Shown here: positions 22,801 through 32,378 of the stretch, piece by piece
How the letters are laid out: every line of letters starts with the position of its first letter
How positions within the stretch are numbered: position 1 is the stretch's first letter
Origin: Yamagishiella unicocca
Lineage: Eukaryota; Chlorophyta; Chlorophyceae; Chlamydomonadales; Volvocaceae
DNA: 64,000 bases
Reading direction: 5' to 3'
Assembly: GCA_003116995.1 (NCBI GenBank)
Contig: BDSL01000015.1
Location: 1,178,001 to 1,242,000 of the forward strand
Program-made: the position numbers and the translations under genes
Notes under the pieces: generated by a model
The model's database searches: none
What the model saw: the letters and a program-made list of their open reading frames with translations, nothing else
What the model was told of the DNA's origin: nothing

Positions 22801-23233
22801 TGGGCTGGTGACTGCGGCAGAGGCGGCTGAGCGGGAGTACTCGTTGGAGGAGGAGCTCATGGGTGCGGAGCCAGCAGCGCCGAGTGGGCAGCAAGGTGGG
22901 CCGCCCGCAGCGCCATCGGCGACCCCGTCTGACTGTAGCTGTACGGCGCCGGTTGCTGTAGTTGCAACCGCGGCATACTCTACGGGTGTGTTAAGCGAGG
23001 TCAAGAAGCGACCGCAGGGCTTTAGCGACCCTCGCCGTAGCTACGGGAATCGGGAAGCGGGCGAGGACGCTGCGGCTGTGGCGATTAGGGGCCTGCTGCA
23101 GCAGATCATGATCGCTCGACAGGGCTTGGCGCTGGAGGAAGCGGACGGCTTCCTGATGCGGCTGCAAGTGCCGGACGCGGTGAAGACACGAGCGCGGAGC
23201 GTATTCGCGGCGGCGGCGGCGCCTCGGGTATGA
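16808..23233 (+). CDS. Large FASTK/HPR-like helical-repeat protein with RRM-like domain, probably organellar
   Basis: Best model: exons 16808-19306, 20450-20602, 20804-23233, all joined in phase 0, giving 1693 aa. The N-terminus (MQALCARPTSAALPGSWMAR) is basic and low in acid, like an organelle transit peptide. Alpha-helical repeats of FASTK/HPR type are visible at about residues 190-260, 420-540 (LTPAQLVSVLDSFARAG; FTPSQAARLAEVCARF) and again in exon 3 (LSPASLVNLAWACARTGQHD; TSDAAQLFWALAVL). An RRM-like strand-helix pattern resembling Mei2-type RRMs lies near the end of exon 1 (IDMYYMPYDYA; GCAFVSVTSPGGAAALMQRL). Long Ser/Asn/Gln spacers separate modules. Proteins with such repeats bind RNA in chloroplasts or mitochondria. 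The alternative is two adjacent genes; a TATA-like site in the 1.1-kb intron would fit that. The phase-0 joint argues for one gene. RNA target unknown. Confidence 0.6.
19337..19430 (-). repeat. Inverted copy of exon 2 within intron 1
   Basis: Reverse complement of 20481-20573, nearly identical apart from a deletion of about 9-11 bases. It begins 31 bases past the exon-1 donor. An RNA containing both copies could fold into a long hairpin that traps exon 2. Confidence 0.9.
19471..19479 (+). promoter_or_regulatory. TATA-like sequence
   Basis: TATATAAGG inside the long intron of the helical-repeat gene. It could be a chance match, or the promoter of a second gene if the locus is really two transcription units. 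Confidence 0.2.
20481..20573 (+). repeat. Exon 2 segment, partner of the inverted copy
   Basis: Coding part of exon 2 (residues NTDALLRTLLNLRHPHVAYV and following), present in opposite orientation at 19337-19430, about 1.05 kb upstream. Confidence 0.9.
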
Positions 23234-23452
23234 GACCAAACAGTTGGCTCACGGTCGGTTACTTCGGATAACGTAATAAACATAGCCAGAGGCACAGAGA
23301 TCGGCTGCACGCAGCCGCTTTAGCCTGCGATCCCACGTACATATTGTCGTTGGTCCTGTGGAAATAGAAGTGCAATTGGACGACCGTGCGAACTTGAGCA
23401 TAGGAGGAGGATCCGGGGGGGTGCGTCCTTCGCGCCATGCTGCCGGAACCTG

Positions 23453-23457
23453 TGTAA
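23453..23457 (+). terminator. Candidate poly(A) signal TGTAA
   Basis: TGTAA, the usual volvocine polyadenylation signal, about 220 bases past the stop at 23231-23233. The motif is short, so chance occurrence is possible. Confidence 0.3.
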
Positions 23458-24891
23458 GCATTCATAAGGCCCTCCACTCTATCTGTCGTGGACAGACTTG
23501 TCGAGCGATCGGAGATACTCGTCAGGAGGTACGCAGCTTTACTATGATCAGTAGTTAACACAACGCTGGCTACAATGCCAAGGGCATCAGTGGCACCGCA
23601 GGCAACGGCACGCCGCAACCAACCGCTACAGCTCGGTACCATGCTCGCCTTAAAAGGAGCATGTCGGAATCCGTAATCAGGGTGCATACGGGCCGTGATA
23701 CGCATGCGGACGTGGCACCGGGCGATCAACTTTTATCCTTCCGTAAATTTTGCCTATGCATATGCGAAAAAGGCCAGCTTGTAAGCGCATGGTAATAATG
23801 CACCGGTAGCATCGCGGTGCGATCAGTACTCGCCTTTAGGCGCGACCCGTGTAGACACGCATGTGCTCACGTGGCCCCCAAGGTATAAACAACCAAAGTA
23901 CGTGTCCGGTGGTTCTGCCCTTTGGTCCGGGGTCCACTGTAAGCAGTGCTACTACAGCATACGTACAGGTGAAGGCGCCAAATGTCAGTGCATCTCCGAG
24001 TGGACGCGATTCCTTGCCTGCCCAACTCCTTCGAGGCCGCCCAAACGTACCCTCCAACCATTGCGCCATCGACCATGCGGCGAGTTGCACGCCTGCAGCA
24101 CATGGGCTATGTGAAAGCCGCGGCGTCACAACGCTAACAATCTTCTCCAGGAAAATCCCCAGCCTCCGAGTACTGTTTTCCAGGCAACCCTCCAGCCTGG
24201 GTTGCGCTGGTATGTGGTTTGTTGACGGTGTGATACGGTGGTGGGGCATGTCCTCGCACTTCGGGACACACAGAGTACACTTCATACCTGTTCCCAGCCG
24301 GGCCCCCCCCTTAAGCCCAGTCGCAGAGTCAACGTTGCCTACAAATGAGAATTGAAAACACGGCCTCACCAACGTTGCCTCCAGACAGATCCTAAAAGGA
24401 TTCTTACACATGCATCCGAACCGTAATATCGTAGTACCGCCAGGTTTCCCCCAGCAGCTACGTGACTCCCCCAGCAGCTCCGTGACTCCATTGCTGAAAA
24501 ATCGTTGCGCTTCCCCCTGCTCTAGAATGGTAACGTCAGGTCGGTGGGTTTGCTTTCCGCGCACAACCCTCCTCACAGGTTCCCCCATTGTACGGTAATA
24601 CCGTACCAGCATAGTACGGATACACGGCACCTGCATGAACCGCCCAGCCAACCTCCACAGCTCGATGAACCAATGCATATGTACGGCGTGGTCTTGGGAC
24701 CATCCCATCTAAGCACCAAACCAGGTCGTACCTTGACACCAACCGATCAATCCATGATAGCCACCTAGGCTGTGGATAATCGCGTACCTCAGATCCCATG
24801 CCGATCAAGGAATGACGCCTAACCTAGATTCGTCCCGAGAGATCGCCGTTAGATCGCGACAGCGACGTGGTTACCGTTGCTCACGGCCCTC

Positions 24892-24896
24892 TTACA
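24892..24896 (-). terminator. Candidate poly(A) signal TGTAA (minus strand)
   Basis: TTACA on the plus strand, about 26 bases past the stop of the 177-aa gene. Confidence 0.35.
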
Positions 24897-24921
24897 GCGT
24901 GCAAGTGCACCCACCGCAGTA

Positions 24922-25455
24922 CTATGGACGAGGACGCGTTCGGCTCTCGACGTAGCGGCCTAATATCCATATCGCCGCCGCTATGGCAAGGTTTATCAGG
25001 ATGACGGGCAGCAAACTGCGCAGCGACAGCCAGCCCAACCCTGCTGTGCCAACACGCTTGTCGGCCCCAAAGCCACGACCGACACGCACTGGAACTCCTC
25101 CTGGTGGTAGCAGCCCCGACATGATGCCCACCGTAGCCCCCAGCGCGCGACAGTCGGACAGCTCAAATTCCTGCCAGCTTGGTTCCAGGAAACAGCTTTC
25201 CAGCCAGTCGCGCGTCACGTAAACTTCAAAACCGGTAAGGTCGGGTGCCGAAGCATCAAGTTCATCCACGAAGGTAACGGTGACACAGCCGTCCTGGGGC
25301 CGCTGCCAGGACTCCTCGTAGGGACGCACTATGCCAACACCACCAGTAGGCATTGACTGAACAGCAATTACCGCCCAGTAGGACTGTCCTGTGCGGCTAT
25401 GAGTTCTAATCTGCAGGCCGACGGGCGGCTGCCCAGGTCGCCTACGTGTCGCCAT
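24922..25455 (-). CDS. Small tail-anchored protein of unknown function
   Basis: Single-exon ORF of 177 aa from an ATG at 25453-25455 to a TAG at 24922-24924. The N-terminus is basic (MATRRRPGQPP). The middle reads as a compact soluble fold (GIVRPYEESWQRPQDGCVTV; VTRDWLESCFLEP; WQEFELSDCRAL). A Gly-rich stretch with GVPVRVGRGFGADKR leads to one predicted membrane helix near the C-terminus (LLPVILINLAIAAAIWILG) and a short basic tail, the layout of a tail-anchored protein facing the cytosol. I do not recognise the family. Codon use is GC-biased within a lower-GC region, which supports coding. Confidence 0.6.
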   Translation of the reverse strand: MATRRRPGQPPVGLQIRTHSRTGQSYWAVIAVQSMPTGGVGIVRPYEESWQRPQDGCVTVTFVDELDASAPDLTGFEVYVTRDWLESCFLEPSWQEFELSDCRALGATVGIMSGLLPPGGVPVRVGRGFGADKRVGTAGLGWLSLRSLLPVILINLAIAAAIWILGRYVESRTRPRP

Positions 25456-26204
25456 CCTTTATGCAAGGGCACTACCTAAGCATAAAAATAAAGGAGGCCT
25501 GCAATGCCAGAGCGTGCCAGGATCATTATTTCGTGGTATTTATAGGCAGTGTATGGCATGGTCCTTTCGGAGCAACAGTCTGGCTGTCGGTATACGATTG
25601 CACCCGTAGGGCGACATATGGACGCGTACTATTTGCACCCCTTCACACATTTACCTAAATCCATTTCAAAGCACTTTCGGGTTAGGGAAGTACGTAGAAC
25701 TCTTGCCAAACCCTTCGCTGTGTCAGCAGCGGCCCCTGCGGATGGTTCATGCTACGCGTCTGTCTTCGTATGGCAGCATCTGGTGTACTAGCATCCAGCA
25801 GATATAGCTTGGCTTTTTTGGCAGCTGGGGAACATGTGGTCCGGCGTCGGCTCCACAATCAACTGTCTGTGGGAACCCTTTCACCGCAGCAAGGCCTTTT
25901 AGGCTCACAAATAACTTTAAAACTTAATCAGCCTACACGACGGTCCGTTACTGCGGCTTGCCTATGCGAGCCAGAAGGTTTCGAGACTGGCCTTATACGA
26001 GGAGCAGCCGTGAAGTATAATGATTCTGCCGCACTAAGGCTAAGGCGGCGAGCTTTACTCAAGGTGAAACAGGGCTTATGGGGTTCCGCAACTTAAGGGA
26101 ATGGGTGTCACACATCATCAGGTGACTTTGCCGCTTCCGTGACGATTGGCCTGCGGGGTTTACCTTCTCCCAATGCCCTCACAACATCTACACAGTTTTT
26201 ACGC
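25456..26204. other. Intergenic region between divergent genes
   Basis: Relatively AT-rich; expected to hold the promoters of the 177-aa gene (minus) and the NAD kinase gene (plus). ATGGGTGTCACACATCATCAG at 26101-26121 followed by GTGACT could be a small upstream exon of the kinase gene, but this is speculative. Confidence 0.4.
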
Positions 26205-29200
26205 ATGCCCGCAAGGACAAACAGAGGCCGTGCGCCCTTGTCGTGCACTTCATACCCCAGCGACCCCAAATTGCACGCCGCTGTGTCCCCCCTAAGACGC
26301 CCTCAACCTTATTACAAATCCCCACAGTGGCAGTCAGGTGCGCCGAGTAAGGTGCTGATCGTGAAGAAACCTAAGAATCCCGCCGCGTCCGCCAAGCTCC
26401 GGGAGATTGGGTTATGGCTGAAGTCCCGGGGCATCGAGGTGTTTGTGGAGAGGGTGGTGTGGGCGACTGAATTCAAGGTGCGATGGGGCCTGGCCGACCG
26501 GGGTCACTGGGTTGGGGCGAGCTGGAGTTGGGGAGTTTTCGGCTGGTTGGACTCGGGGGCAAGGTGGTTGTTGGTTGGTGCCACGGAGCAGACCGAGAGA
26601 CAGCGTCAGGTTGACGCAGTCTCTGTTTGCAGAGCGGTCTCCTTGTTCCGAAATGACTAACGCTCGTTGGTGCAGTGTGTTTCGCCTGCCACAGCCTACC
26701 GCGAATGCCCACAACCCGTCGTTCGAAGAGCACGCATGACACGTGCGGTGCTGTCCCGTTCCTGTTGCTGCAGGAGTTCAAAGTCTTCGACCAGCGCTCC
26801 AACCAGAGTGAGATCGACTTCTGCATAACGCTGGGCGGTGACGGGACGGTGCTGTACATGACGTCGTTGTTCGAGGAGGTGACCCACGGGTCGGGTCGCG
26901 GGTCGGGTCGGGTCGGGATCGGGGCCTTGCTGGCGAGGCGCAGCACGGGTGCCTCACTTCCCTGCAAGGGAAGGACCCCCGCGGCTGGCGGCAGCGCTGG
27001 CCCGCGAAGCACCTGCTGTACGTACGCAGCCGTGTTCGGCACCCCTGGCCGCCAGGCCCCCACATGACCCTTCCAATCGCCCTCGTCAAACGCAACGCAC
27101 TGCGGCCACTCACTCACCCACTCAAGGGTGCCAGCCAGCAAACCCGTCCGATGCGCTCCCGTTCGACAGCGTCCTCTTCCCCGCCCTGCCTTCGCCCCCC
27201 CTGCTCCCTATTATACCTATGTCGTGTAAACGGTCTCTATGCCACCCCCCCGCTCCCTCCGGCCCCCCTCGCAGGATGAGCCGCTGCCCCCCGTCCTGTG
27301 TTTCGCCATGGGCTCACTCGGCTTCCTGACGCCCTTCGACGCCGCCAGCTTCGCGCCCACCCTGGAGCGAGTGCTGGACACCGCCGAGCAGCCGCTATTC
27401 TGCACGCTGCGCACGCGCAAGCGCTGCGAGGTGGTGTACGACGGCAAGCTGGAGGCCGTACACCACGTGCTGAACGAGTGAGTGGGTGGGTGGGCACGGC
27501 ACCCTCCGGGAGTAGCGCGAGTGGGCGGGCCCCGTGGGGGCGGCACTCGCTCGGGATCTCGCAGCCGGAAACGTGTTTACCAGGCGGTTCCTAAACTTGG
27601 TTTTACTTTACCGCGGCCTGCTCTTCCCTTTCCCCTGCCCTCTCCCCCCTCCCCGCCCGGTTACCCATGTCGTGTAACCGGGTCTCTATGTCCCTCCCCC
27701 CCTCCCCGCCTGGTTACACCATGTCGTGTTATCGGGTCTTTATGCCCCCCTCCCCGCCTCCCTCCCCGCCCCCCTGCCCGCCCCCCCCCGGCCGCCAGGT
27801 GCGTGTTGGACCGCGGCGCCTTCCCCGGCGCGGTGCTTCTGGAGATCTTCGTGGACGGCTCCTACGTGACCAACGTGGAGGCTGACGGCCTCATCATCTC
27901 CACCCCCTCCGGCTCCACAGCCTACTCCATGTCGGCTGGCGGCCCAGTGGTGGCGCCCTCGGTGCCCTGCACGGTGTTCACGCCCATCGCGCCGCTGTCG
28001 CTGTCGTTCAGGTGGGCGCCGGGGCGGGGGGTGGGTGTGGGGGAAGTGGCAGGAAAACCCGCCTATATCCCACACAGAAATGGGGAGGGGGGGTTCGAGG
28101 GAAACCCGTGGATGTCCGAAAAAATCATTTGAAACAGAAGTTTTGAGATGCATGCGGGGAGGGGGGGTTGGGGTGGGACGGGGGGAGGCAGGCGCTGCAT
28201 GGCCGGGGTCCGAGCGGTTCGGCCGGGGGCGGCCGGTATGGTCTTGAGCTTGGGTCGGAGTGAGCGTGGCTTGCTGATAGGGTCGGAAGCTGAGCGTTGC
28301 AGGAGGGCGCGGCACGTAACCAGGCGTCGTCTGTCCGTCGGTAGTCGTCGTTCAGTCAGTCGGTAGTCGTCGTGATGCCCTTGAAAAGCCCCTTCAGCTG
28401 TGCCCATGACATGCATGATGCCGGCCCCGCCCTCGGCGACGGTTCTCGGGCTCCCCTCTGCCCCTTTCTCTCTCGCCGCTGTAACCCCTCACAAACAAAC
28501 ATAGCTTTCTCGGTACTCAATCCAAGTGCTCTAGCATGCGCCCACAACTATGTGTCCGAAGACAATGCGCCAGCTATCATACCCATGTCGTGTAACCGGT
28601 TCTTAACTCCTTATGCGCACCTCCCCTTCCGCCCGCCCGCAGGCCCGTGGTCATCCCGGAGAACTCCTCCATCTGCGTGCACCTGCCCACGTGCGCCCGC
28701 TCGCACGCCCGCGCCTCCTTCGACGGCAAGAAGCCCATGCGGGTACGGCGCGGCACCTCGCTCTTCTTCACCACCTCGCTGTGCCCGCTGCCCGTCATCA
28801 GCCTGGGCCGCATGGACACGGACTGGTGCGTGGCAGCCGGGTCGGGGGCCGTGGAGGTCTGGGCGGGCCCTGGGGGCCGTGGAGGTCTGGGCGGGCCCTG
28901 GGGGCTGTGGAGGTCTGGGCGGGCCCTGGGGGCCGTGGAGGTCTGGGCGGGCCCTGGGGGCCGTGGAGGGCTCGGAAAGCTCGGGTGCCGGGGGGCCTCA
29001 AGGGGGCCGCGCGATGTCGCGATGTCGGTAAGCTGGGAAAGCAGTCCGGGGCTGTGTCAGCCTTACTAGCAACTCCATGCTGCTCTCCAGCCTCCGGAAC
29101 CCGAACCGAGCGATTCCTGGAGCCCCCCTACCACCACCACCACCACCACCACCACCACCACCACCACCGTTAGTCGTGCGCTTCCTGTGCCCCCTGCTGC

Positions 29201-29900
29201 TGCCCGGCCCAGGTACGAGGGCATCACCAGCAAGCTCAAGTGGAACCAGGCCATACGCCAGCTGCCCAGCTGCCCCAGCCCCGCGGCGGCCCGGCAGCAG
29301 GAGCTGTGCAGCGCCAGGTACGAGGACCGCAGGGCGGCGGAGGAGGCGGCAGCGGCGGCGGAGCACTGCCCCATCGGCGACGACACGCGCCTGCGGGAGA
29401 CGGCGGCGGCGGCGGTGGCGGCGGCGGCGGCCGCGGCGCAAGCGTCTGGGAGAGGCGGTGGCAAGGGCGGCAACGGCAGCGGTCGCGCCCGCAAGAGCAG
29501 CAGCAGAGGTGGCGGCACCGGCACTGGCAGCGCCAACGGTAACGGTAACGGCAGCGGCAGCGGGTCGTGGGGTCCGGAGGGTACTAGCGGCAGAGCCACC
29601 GACAGCATGATGAACAGCTTGGAGGACGCGGAGGACGTGGTCGCGGAGGCGGAGGCGGCGGCGGCGATGCTGGTGGCGCCGGGCACCCCACTGCGGCCGG
29701 CTGCGGGCAGGTCCCGGTCGACCAAGGTGCAGCGGGTGGCTCCAGGGGGGCTGCCTCGCGACGACACGGACGCGGCGGCGGGGAGAGGCGCGGGGGAGGG
29801 CTACGTCAGCAACGGCGAAGAGCCTGATGGTGCGGGCCGCGGGGCCGACAGCTCCCAGCAGCCGGATGGTGGCGGCGATCGGGTCAGGTACCTGGCTTGA
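26205..29900 (+). CDS. NAD kinase (ATP:NAD+ 2'-phosphotransferase), plastid-type N-terminus
   Basis: Makes NADP+ from NAD+ and ATP. Exons: 26205-26477, 26774-26878, 27275-27477, 27799-28011, 28643-28825, 29213-29900. All six junctions are GT..AG and phases agree exactly, giving 554 aa. Family motifs in order: SKVLIVKKPKNPAASAKL (near residue 45), the GGDGT nucleotide-binding motif (ITLGGDGTVLYMTSLF), the Gly-rich loop MGSLGFLTPF, the STPSGSTAYSMSAGGP motif, VPCTVFTPIAPLSLSFRPVVIPE, and ASFDGKK. The first about 40 residues are basic and Ser/Thr-rich, like a transit peptide. The start is the first in-frame ATG of an ORF that opens at 26097; an upstream exon is possible. The last exon adds some 200 residues of Ala/Gly/Ser-rich low complexity absent from usual NAD kinases; a donor-like CAG|GTACC lies 15 bases before the stop, so the 3' end is less certain. 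Confidence 0.9.
27212..27243 (+). repeat. Intron-end motif, copy 1 (NAD kinase intron 2)
   Basis: TATACCTATGTCGTGTAAAC followed by GGTCTCTATGCC, ending about 31 bases before the exon-3 acceptor. Confidence 0.85.
27661..27692 (+). repeat. Intron-end motif, copy 2 (NAD kinase intron 3)
   Basis: TTACCCATGTCGTGTAACCG followed by GGTCTCTATGTC, in the pyrimidine-rich 3' part of intron 3. Confidence 0.85.
27713..27745 (+). repeat. Intron-end motif, copy 3 (NAD kinase intron 3)
   Basis: Second copy in the same intron: GTTACACCATGTCGTGTTAT then CGGGTCTTTATGCC, about 53 bases before the exon-4 acceptor. Confidence 0.85.
28578..28612 (+). repeat. Intron-end motif, copy 4 (NAD kinase intron 4)
   Basis: CATACCCATGTCGTGTAACC then GGTTCTTAACTCC, about 30 bases before the exon-5 acceptor. 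Confidence 0.85.
28845..28970. repeat. 28-bp minisatellite in NAD kinase intron 5, about 4.5 units
   Basis: Unit reads GGGGGCCGTGGAGGTCTGGG then CGGGCCCT. Copies are nearly identical (one has CTGTGG for CCGTGG), so it is young or homogenised. Lies just past the exon-5 donor. Confidence 0.95.
29129..29168. repeat. CCA microsatellite
   Basis: About 13 CCA triplets upstream of the exon-6 acceptor of the NAD kinase gene. Confidence 0.95.
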
Positions 29901-30799
29901 GAGGCCGGCCGCCCGGGAGTTGGGGTTCGGAGGGCAGGTGCACCGGACGGCCCTCGCGGTAGGTAGTCACCCGGGCGGAATGCTTAGACACAGGAGGTGC
30001 GGGTGCGTGCGTCTGCGGTCCGTTTGTCGCCCGCTGCTGCGTGCGGTGTTAGTGCGGCGAGAGGGGTGTACACGTCGGCAGTAGACACATGGAGAGGGGT
30101 GCGGTGGTTGTGACGGGTGCGGCGCGGGTGCAGGGCGAGGAGGGGCTGCTCTGTCACGTCCCTTTTAAGACTAAAGACGGAACGCTGCTGGCCTGCCCAC
30201 GATTGCAAGTTCCTCGGATTCAAGGGGCTCGTCCACTCTGGCATACGACTGACTGACCATACCGCCGGAAAATCCTATGCATTGTGTAAGCCCATACCTA
30301 TCTTAGTGCATGTATGATGTGCATCCTGCAGCATGCAGGCTTAATAGATCTAAGCTTGTCTCCTTGAGGTATAGACCGCAAAAATTCAACGTCATAGTGG
30401 CACTGTGCATTGTGTTCGCAGCGCCAGTGCATGTTGACACTTTTATAAACCAAGTCGTCACACACAGAGCCTAATTGATGGCGTACGAGTATTTCATTTA
30501 ACTGCTCTCAGCCTCTGTGCCTCTCACGTGTGGGCTGTTCAAGTAAAGCGTCCACGTGAGCACGCGCCACAAAGACACTTTGACGATGGGTTGGCGATGA
30601 TAAAGGGGATTGTGTACCTGAATTGGCAGGATTGTGAAAGCATGAGCTGTCCCGCTGTCTTTCGACTGGCTCCGAAGCCGCCCACTTGGCCAACAGGGGG
30701 CCCCCGTCCCATACATTCCCTTGCAATTGGCAGCATATTCCCCAATCACACACACCTCACAGCCGTGGTGCGCTGTGCACCCCTCACCCCAACCATGGT
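29901..30799. other. Downstream region of NAD kinase, no gene seen
   Basis: Presumed 3' UTR and intergenic DNA. Near 30766-30820 there is a short direct repeat (ATGGTGCGCTGTGCACC type, itself partly palindromic). No supportable coding region. Confidence 0.4.
30285..30289 (+). terminator. Candidate poly(A) signal TGTAA
   Basis: About 385 bases past the NAD kinase stop, in a more AT-rich stretch. Confidence 0.3.
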
Positions 30800-31135
30800 G
30801 CGCTGTGCACCACACACCTAGAGCCCAAACCCATGCCCCGGCTCCTCTCACTCGTGCCCTCCTCCAGGAGCACAGCGACCTCTTGAGAGGTTTCCACAAC
30901 CAGCCGCCTGACGGAGCGCAACATCCCGGCCCTTCTCACAAGGGCTGGGGGCAGCACGGCATCACGTTGCGCGGCCAGAAGCTGGTGGCGCTGCGCTAGC
31001 CCAGCACCAAATTGCAGGAAGTTATACCCCAGTTGCTGCTGCAGTTGGGTCACGCGCAGCACAAGGTTGGCCGCTTCATCAAACTTCAAACTTGTCCCAG
31101 CAAGCATCAATCAGTTTCTGGTACGTGGCGGACAT
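30800..31135 (-). pseudogene. Frameshifted gene fragment encoding a helical, Gln/Leu-rich N-terminal domain
   Basis: From an ATG at 31135 the frame reads MSATYQKLIDACWDK, then is broken by what looks like a 7-bp near-duplication (tttgaag/tttgatg); beyond it the next frame reads FDEAANLVLRVTQLQQQLGY, NFLQFGAGLAQRHQLLAAQ and ends near VVETSQEVAVLLEE. The joined pattern is a plausible all-helical domain; it loosely recalls N-terminal helical bundles found ahead of U-box/ARM proteins, but this is only an impression. A GTGAGA donor-like site follows. It could instead be two exons of a real gene with a tiny intron, which is unlikely. Confidence 0.45.
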
Positions 31136-32378
31136 TGCGTGAATACATATCTTTGCATTAAGCTCAGAATTAAAATCGACGGGTCAGAACGCGCGTAAGC
31201 TATCACAATACAACAGTATTGCAAGCAGACAGAGAATTTGAAAGAGAACAGGCGCTAGACAAGGTAAAGCCGCTTACGTCGCAAAGAAGGTCGTCAGGTT
31301 TACAGGATCAGTATGACGCTGGGGCAACCACATCGCCCGCACACAAAACGTGCCGATGGGAACCAAACTGTGCAGCGGAACCACTGTTACAGTGCCCGCC
31401 GTGTTTTGAATGTCGCAAACGGTACCCTGGACAAGAGACATGATGGTGAGGCCACGGGTGCAGCACAACATCTCGCAGAGGTGGCGTGTGCGAAGCACAC
31501 CCTGCTCCAGCCAGCAAATCACGCGTTGGACCAGATCCGAACGACCTTCACCCGAGCTTAACATGTCTACAAACACACACAAATTGTCATGAAGGCCAAT
31601 TCAATTTCTGACATACTACAACGTCCTACCGTAGTTACGTACACTCGTACTAGGTCAATAAAACATGTTGGGCTCATTCGTTGTCCGACTCGTCATCCTC
31701 CTCGTCCGCTGTCCATGGCCCAACGTCTGCCATCCACCACTTTCTTCCGCGCATCCCCTGGGCCCCTCCCCTCTCGCTCTGCCCACCCCCACCTCCGCCC
31801 TAGAGTCCCCCCCCTAGCGCAGCCCAGCCCACGGGGTTGCTGGGGGAAAAGTACCGATAGGCCTACCGTGCTGCAAGTGGATACCGGGGTGCGACACAAA
31901 CAGCGTGATGTGCCGTACAGAGTGGGACCCGGTTTGGGCGCCGAACCCACGTCTGGCTAACAAGGTGGGCCAGACGTGGGTTCGGCACCCAAACCGGGTG
32001 CAGAGCCGGGTCCCACTCTGCACGGCACATCACGCTGTTTGTGTCGCACCCCGGTACACCTTGTTAGCCCCGCCGCCGGTGACGGGGGGAGAGAAGACAA
32101 CACACCCATCCTGTCCACCCTTTCTCACCCGGTCCATTTCACTCCATTCCACCCGGCACCCATGCCAGCCTGCCTGCTTCCCTCCCTGCCCAGGCCCGGG
32201 CCATGTAGTCCCGGACTTCGCAGTGCTTTTCTTCCCTTTTCTTCCCTTTCCTTCCCCTCGACTTTCCCCTTGGAACAAACCTTTGCCTTACCCCTTCCCT
32301 TCTGAAATCTCCCGCGTCAACCCACAACTTCGACATCAAGCAAAGGCACACATGTGCTATGAAACCACTGACTTGTGT
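31136..32378. other. Non-coding region with foldback sequence
   Basis: Contains the large inverted repeat annotated separately and pyrimidine-rich DNA on both sides. No convincing gene. Confidence 0.4.
31883..32055. repeat. Large foldback palindrome (possible MITE-like element)
   Basis: Left arm 31883-31956 pairs with right arm 31969-32055 around a 12-base loop. Pairing is near-perfect except for an extra 12 bases (about 31998-32009) in the right arm. A second short inverted pair, CTAACAAGGTG at 31957-31967 and CACCTTGTTAG at 32057-32067, brackets the right arm like terminal inverted repeats. Confidence 0.9.

Larger units (their letters stand above)
23234..24921. other. Gene-poor region
   Basis: Lower GC than its neighbours. 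A 290-codon minus-strand ORF spans 23836-24708 but has no recognisable domain and its composition does not look coding. Nothing else supportable is seen. Confidence 0.5.

Noticed and set aside
23836..24708. 290-codon minus-strand ORF
   Set aside because: No recognisable domain, unbiased composition and short segments rich in Cys/His/Trp typical of chance ORFs; no splice or start context supports it.
29187..29900. Separate gene in the NAD kinase last exon
   Set aside because: The acceptor at 29211-29212 joins in phase to exon 5 and restores the conserved Trp-Tyr-Glu-Gly segment, so it is the kinase C-terminus.
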